Shown here in pieces: positions 30,593 through 33,053 of a stretch of 33,053 nt of DNA. Within the stretch, counting starts at the first letter, position 1. Every line of letters starts with the position of its first letter. The translations under genes were made by a program, and so were the position numbers. The DNA is taken from NCBI GenBank assembly GCA_944386045.1, contig CALWZO010000033.1, forward strand, positions 1-33,053, in the 5' to 3' direction. The notes under the pieces were generated by a model. It was not told where the DNA came from. It saw nothing but the letters and a program-made list of their open reading frames with translations, and searched no databases. Origin of the DNA: an uncultured Clostridia bacterium (GTDB taxonomy: Bacteria > Bacillota > Clostridia > Oscillospirales > Ruminococcaceae).

Positions 30593-31816
30593 ATGGATAA
30601 AAGGCGACTGTCCTTGCTGGCCATAATATGTGTGGCAAATGCGCTGATCTATACTTTGCCATATCTTCAATCTACATATTACGACAGTATGCAGGCGGCT
30701 TATGGGTTTACCCATGTTCAGATGGGTAATCTGGTGGGTGTTTTCGGCGCCTGCAATATTGTGGCGTATTTTTTCGGCGGAGTGGCAGCCGATGCTTTTG
30801 ACACCAAAAAGCTGTTTGTGTTTTCCATGGCGGCCACCGGACTGGCCGGCCTGTACAGTGCCACGCTGCCCGGCTATACATCAATGCTGGCGCTCAGCAT
30901 TTTTTGGTCTTTTTCAACAATACTGACCTTTTGGCCGGCAATGATAAAAGCTGTCAAAAACCTGGCAGACGGTGCCCATCAGGGGCAGGTTTTCAGCCTT
31001 AAAGAAACCATGTGCTGTATCATTACTTTCGGCTTTTCCATGACCGGCCTGGCGCTGTTTAACCTTACCGGGGAGAACTTTGTCACACTGGCGGTATTTT
31101 ATTCTGTATGTCACATTATTGTGGCAGGTTTGGTGTATGTGTTCATGCCTTCAGGGTCTGAAACTGTTCAGCCTGATGTGAAATCACTGGTCGGAGGAAT
31201 GGGCAAAGTGTTGAAGCTGAAAGGCGTATGGCTGATTGGTTTTACCATATTTTTCAGTCAGCTGCTGTCGATAATTTTCGGCCGTTTTACTCCGTTCCTT
31301 ACCGGTATATGCGGTATGTCGGCTTCCACAGTGGCACTGATAACAATAATCGGGGTCAACGGTTTTGCCAATATAGGCTCCATAGCCGGCGGCCGCGTTG
31401 CTGATGCCATGGGTTCGCCCAGTAAATTTATATCTTTTGTAATGGTTATATGCGCGCTGACAGCGGCAGTATTTCTGGCTATACCCTGGGGTGCACAGAC
31501 AGCCGCCCTGTGTACGGCTTTCTGCATTGTTTTCCGCATTCTCAACGGTGCACTGAAAAGCGTACTGTTTGCCACAATGTCCCAGGTGGATATACCGCCG
31601 CGGCTGACAGGTACATCCAGCGGATTTATCAGCATAATAGGCTATCTTCCGGACGCCTTTGCCTACACTTTGTGCGGAAGCGTGATGGAGGCATTCCCCG
31701 GAAAAAGCGCATATATTATAATTTTTTCGGCAATGGTTGTGTGCGCCCTGGCAGGTGCGGCAGTGGCATACATATTGCACAGATATTCAGCAAAGCTGAA
31801 ATACGGAAAAATTTAA
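30593..31816 (+). CDS. MFS transporter
   Basis: A 407-residue membrane protein with about twelve hydrophobic segments in two six-helix halves. The loop between helices 2 and 3 reads FGGVAADAFDTKKLFVFS, a variant of the MFS signature G...D..G.R. The equivalent loop in the second half reads IAGGRVADAMGSPSKFISF. The N-terminal half (YYDSMQAAYGFTHVQMGNLVGVFGACNIVAYF) resembles the nitrate/oxalate-formate branch, which exchanges small anions, but the substrate cannot be read from sequence. GAGG precedes the ATG. It is a single-gene unit with its own promoter and terminator. Confidence 0.92.
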   Translation: MDKRRLSLLAIICVANALIYTLPYLQSTYYDSMQAAYGFTHVQMGNLVGVFGACNIVAYFFGGVAADAFDTKKLFVFSMAATGLAGLYSATLPGYTSMLALSIFWSFSTILTFWPAMIKAVKNLADGAHQGQVFSLKETMCCIITFGFSMTGLALFNLTGENFVTLAVFYSVCHIIVAGLVYVFMPSGSETVQPDVKSLVGGMGKVLKLKGVWLIGFTIFFSQLLSIIFGRFTPFLTGICGMSASTVALITIIGVNGFANIGSIAGGRVADAMGSPSKFISFVMVICALTAAVFLAIPWGAQTAALCTAFCIVFRILNGALKSVLFATMSQVDIPPRLTGTSSGFISIIGYLPDAFAYTLCGSVMEAFPGKSAYIIIFSAMVVCALAGAAVAYILHRYSAKLKYGKI

Positions 31817-31828
31817 AACGAGCAAAAC

Positions 31829-31853
31829 AAAAGCGCGGCTTTGCCGCGCTTTT
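31829..31853. terminator. bidirectional terminator between the MFS and DUF1232 genes
   Basis: AAAAGCGCGGC (31829-31839) pairs with GCCGCGCTTTT (31843-31853) around TTT. It lies between converging genes. Confidence 0.9.
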
Positions 31854-31864
31854 TATGTATAATT

Positions 31865-32245
31865 TTATATCAGTATATTATAGAAAGCCTTTGCGCACCG
31901 CATCAAAATCACCATCCAGACGCATATAACAGGTATGGCATAACGCATTTTCCGGCTGAAGCTGCCTCCCGGCATGTTTTCTGCCTCCCGCATGCACTCT
32001 TGCATAATTTCATCCGGCACCAGTTTGAATGACAGCCATGCCAAAAACGGCAGTATAATCATATCGTCTGCCCGTCCCAGCAGAGGTATAAAGTCCGGTA
32101 TCAGGTCCAGCGGAGACAAAGCATAGTAAACAAACAGGCCGCCGGCCAGTTTGGCATACAATGGGGTGTCAGGTCTGCGCATAGCCAGAAACACTGCGCG
32201 TATTTTTGTATGAAGGGATGTGGCGTTATATCTTGGCTGTTCCAT
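31865..32245 (-). CDS. DUF1232 (YkvA-like) membrane protein
   Basis: A 126-residue protein. The signature YYALSPLDLIPDFIPLLGRADDMIILPF, with its SP.D.IPD...G..DD pattern, identifies DUF1232/YkvA. Two or three hydrophobic segments suggest membrane association; the function is unknown. The ATG at 32245 (MEQPRYNATS) is chosen over one at 32269 because AAAGGAG lies five bases upstream of it. It converges on the MFS gene across a shared terminator and is divergent from the MazG-like gene. Confidence 0.87.
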   Translation of the reverse strand: MEQPRYNATSLHTKIRAVFLAMRRPDTPLYAKLAGGLFVYYALSPLDLIPDFIPLLGRADDMIILPFLAWLSFKLVPDEIMQECMREAENMPGGSFSRKMRYAIPVICVWMVILMRCAKAFYNILI

Positions 32246-32313
32246 AATTTCTCCTTTTACGGTTGTCATTATATAATATCATAAATTAAAAAATAAATCT
32301 ACTTTTTTGGCAA

Positions 32314-32342
32314 TTGCCCTGGTTGTTTTTTTGTGTTATCCT
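32314..32342 (+). promoter_or_regulatory. possible promoter of the MazG-like gene
   Basis: TTGCCC (32314-32319), a 17-base spacer, then TATCCT (32337-32342), 31 bases before the ATG. Both boxes are only moderate matches. Confidence 0.45.
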
Positions 32343-32372
32343 ATTAAACAATAGATATTGGGGGTAAAAACG

Positions 32373-32723
32373 ATGAATAATGATTATCTGAAAGAGATTG
32401 TGCAGGCTATGGGACCCGAAACATCCCTGGCGCGGCTTCAGGAATATGTAAACCTGATGGTGCAGGTGAGAGGCTTTGACCAGGAAAGTCCTCAGGACTG
32501 CCTGCTGCTCCTGACGGAAGAATTGGGCGAACTGGCAAAAGAGGTCAGAAAATCCTGCACGGCCATCAAAAGCGATGTGGAAAAACCGGATACAAACAAC
32601 CTGAAAGGCGAGATGCGGGATGTGCTGATGATGCTCCTGGCACTGCGGCGCACACTGGATGTAAACCTGCTGGAAGCCTTTAAGGACAAAGAGCTGACAA
32701 ACTGCCGGCGCCGCTGGCGGTAA
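32373..32723 (+). CDS. MazG-like nucleotide pyrophosphohydrolase
   Basis: A 116-residue all-alpha NTP pyrophosphohydrolase. The metal-binding EExxE motif is in LLLTEELGELAKEVRKS, and the second acidic motif (E..D) is in LKGEMRDVLMMLLALR. MazG-type enzymes turn NTPs or modified dNTPs into monophosphates plus pyrophosphate and protect the nucleotide pool. A single short domain, as here, is common. The ATG at 32373 follows GGGGG by eight bases; an upstream in-frame TTG at 32358 overlaps that ribosome site and is unlikely. Nucleotide preference unknown. Confidence 0.88.
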   Translation: MNNDYLKEIVQAMGPETSLARLQEYVNLMVQVRGFDQESPQDCLLLLTEELGELAKEVRKSCTAIKSDVEKPDTNNLKGEMRDVLMMLLALRRTLDVNLLEAFKDKELTNCRRRWR

Positions 32724-32726
32724 CCC

Positions 32727-32755
32727 TTGACTTAACAGTCAATAAAGTATATTAT
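32727..32755 (+). promoter_or_regulatory. glyQS promoter embedded in a palindrome
   Basis: TTGACT (32727-32732), a 17-base spacer, then TATTAT (32750-32755). The -35 box is the left arm of TTGACT-TAAC-AGTCAA (32727-32742), a perfect six-base inverted repeat that could bind a regulator. The leader is only about 30 bases, so there is no room for a T-box. Confidence 0.6.
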
Positions 32756-32792
32756 AGATACATTAAAGTGAAAGCACTATGTGGAGGATAAA

Positions 32793-33053
32793 ATGCTTAA
32801 TCAGGACAAAACAATGGAAAAAATAATAGCCCTGTGCAAAGACAGAGGCTTTGTATATCCGGGCAGTGAAATTTACGGCGGCCTTGCCAACACCTGGGAT
32901 TACGGCCCGTTGGGTGTTGAATTCAAAAACAATGTAAAAAATGCATGGAGAAAGAAATTTGTTCAGGAAAGCCCTTACAATGTAGGCCTGGACGCAGCAA
33001 TACTGATGAACCCTCAGACATGGGTTGCTTCCGGCCATGTGGGTGGATTTTCT
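32793..33053 (+). CDS. glyQS: glycyl-tRNA synthetase, dimeric type (3' end outside window)
   Basis: The first 87 residues of the eukaryote/Bacillus-type dimeric glycine-tRNA ligase, which charges tRNA-Gly using [26 protein letters not shown] (residues about 8-30) and [25 protein letters not shown] are the class II motif 1 region of this enzyme, and [21 protein letters not shown] is equally typical. The gene runs off the right edge in frame. The ATG at 32793 has GGAGG seven bases upstream. Unlike many Bacillota synthetase genes it has no T-box leader in the visible upstream region. Confidence 0.97.
   Translation, partial: MLNQDKTMEKIIALCKDRGFVYPGSEIYGGLANTWDYGPLGVEFKNNVKNAWRKKFVQESPYNVGLDAAILMNPQTWVASGHVGGFS

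Noticed and set aside
1..33053. CRISPR arrays, insertion sequences, rRNA genes and known riboswitches
   Set aside because: No regularly spaced repeat/spacer units, transposase motifs, rRNA segments or recognisable riboswitch cores were found on either strand.

Overview
The window looks like a chromosomal segment of a Gram-positive anaerobe of the Bacillota, most likely class Clostridia. This is inferred from the gene families (DegV, YitT, DUF1836, DUF1294, DUF1904, DUF2304, an AgrA/AgrC-type LytTR system, dimeric glycyl-tRNA synthetase), from strong GGAGG-type ribosome binding sites, and from compact operons ended by classic hairpin plus T-run terminators. A species cannot be named from the sequence alone. 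TTG and GTG starts are frequent and are called here where a Shine-Dalgarno sequence decides the start.

Region by region. Positions 1-1779 hold RNA-modification genes (end of a TrmN6-type tRNA methyltransferase, rsmI) and a YfcE-type phosphodiesterase. Positions 1824-2943 (minus) encode a DUF1294 protein and a YitT-family protein. Positions 3105-4868 hold an orphan N-acetyl-sugar amidotransferase and a shortened in-frame LrgA/LrgB hybrid. A tRNA-Lys(CTT) at 4998-5073 is followed by a barnase-like RNase and its barstar-like inhibitor on the minus strand (5114-5969). This pair is bounded by what may be a decayed attachment site and arm-type repeats near 6046-6150. Positions 6283-9257 carry an anchored protein of unknown function and a regulatory operon: XRE regulator, LytTR response regulator, and a histidine kinase that stops just after its last ATP-binding motif. 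Then come a lectin-M23 peptidase without a signal peptide (minus), an S9 peptidase, a secreted-protein gene broken by a stop codon inside its signal peptide, a propeller-like lipoprotein, a MATE exporter behind a leader hairpin, DegV (minus), a DUF1836/metallo-beta-lactamase-fold/DUF2200 operon, and pepT (minus).

Positions 20164-28749 form one long co-directional surface-glycan operon. capE-capF-capG convert UDP-GlcNAc to UDP-N-acetyl-L-fucosamine, a WbuB-like glycosyltransferase probably transfers that sugar, and a GT2/DUF2304 pair probably makes or uses a lipid-linked sugar. An MBOAT plus SGNH-like pair probably O-acetylates the product outside the membrane. No priming transferase, flippase or polymerase is present, so the rest must lie elsewhere. 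The window ends with a beta-helix lipoprotein, an MFS transporter, a DUF1232 protein, a MazG-like pyrophosphohydrolase and the start of glyQS.

The observations most worth following are the LrgA/LrgB hybrid, the tRNA-Lys-linked barnase/barstar remnant with 11-bp-spaced repeats, the kinase lacking its C-terminal end, the signal-peptide nonsense codon, and a possible link between the orphan amidotransferase and the fucosamine operon.
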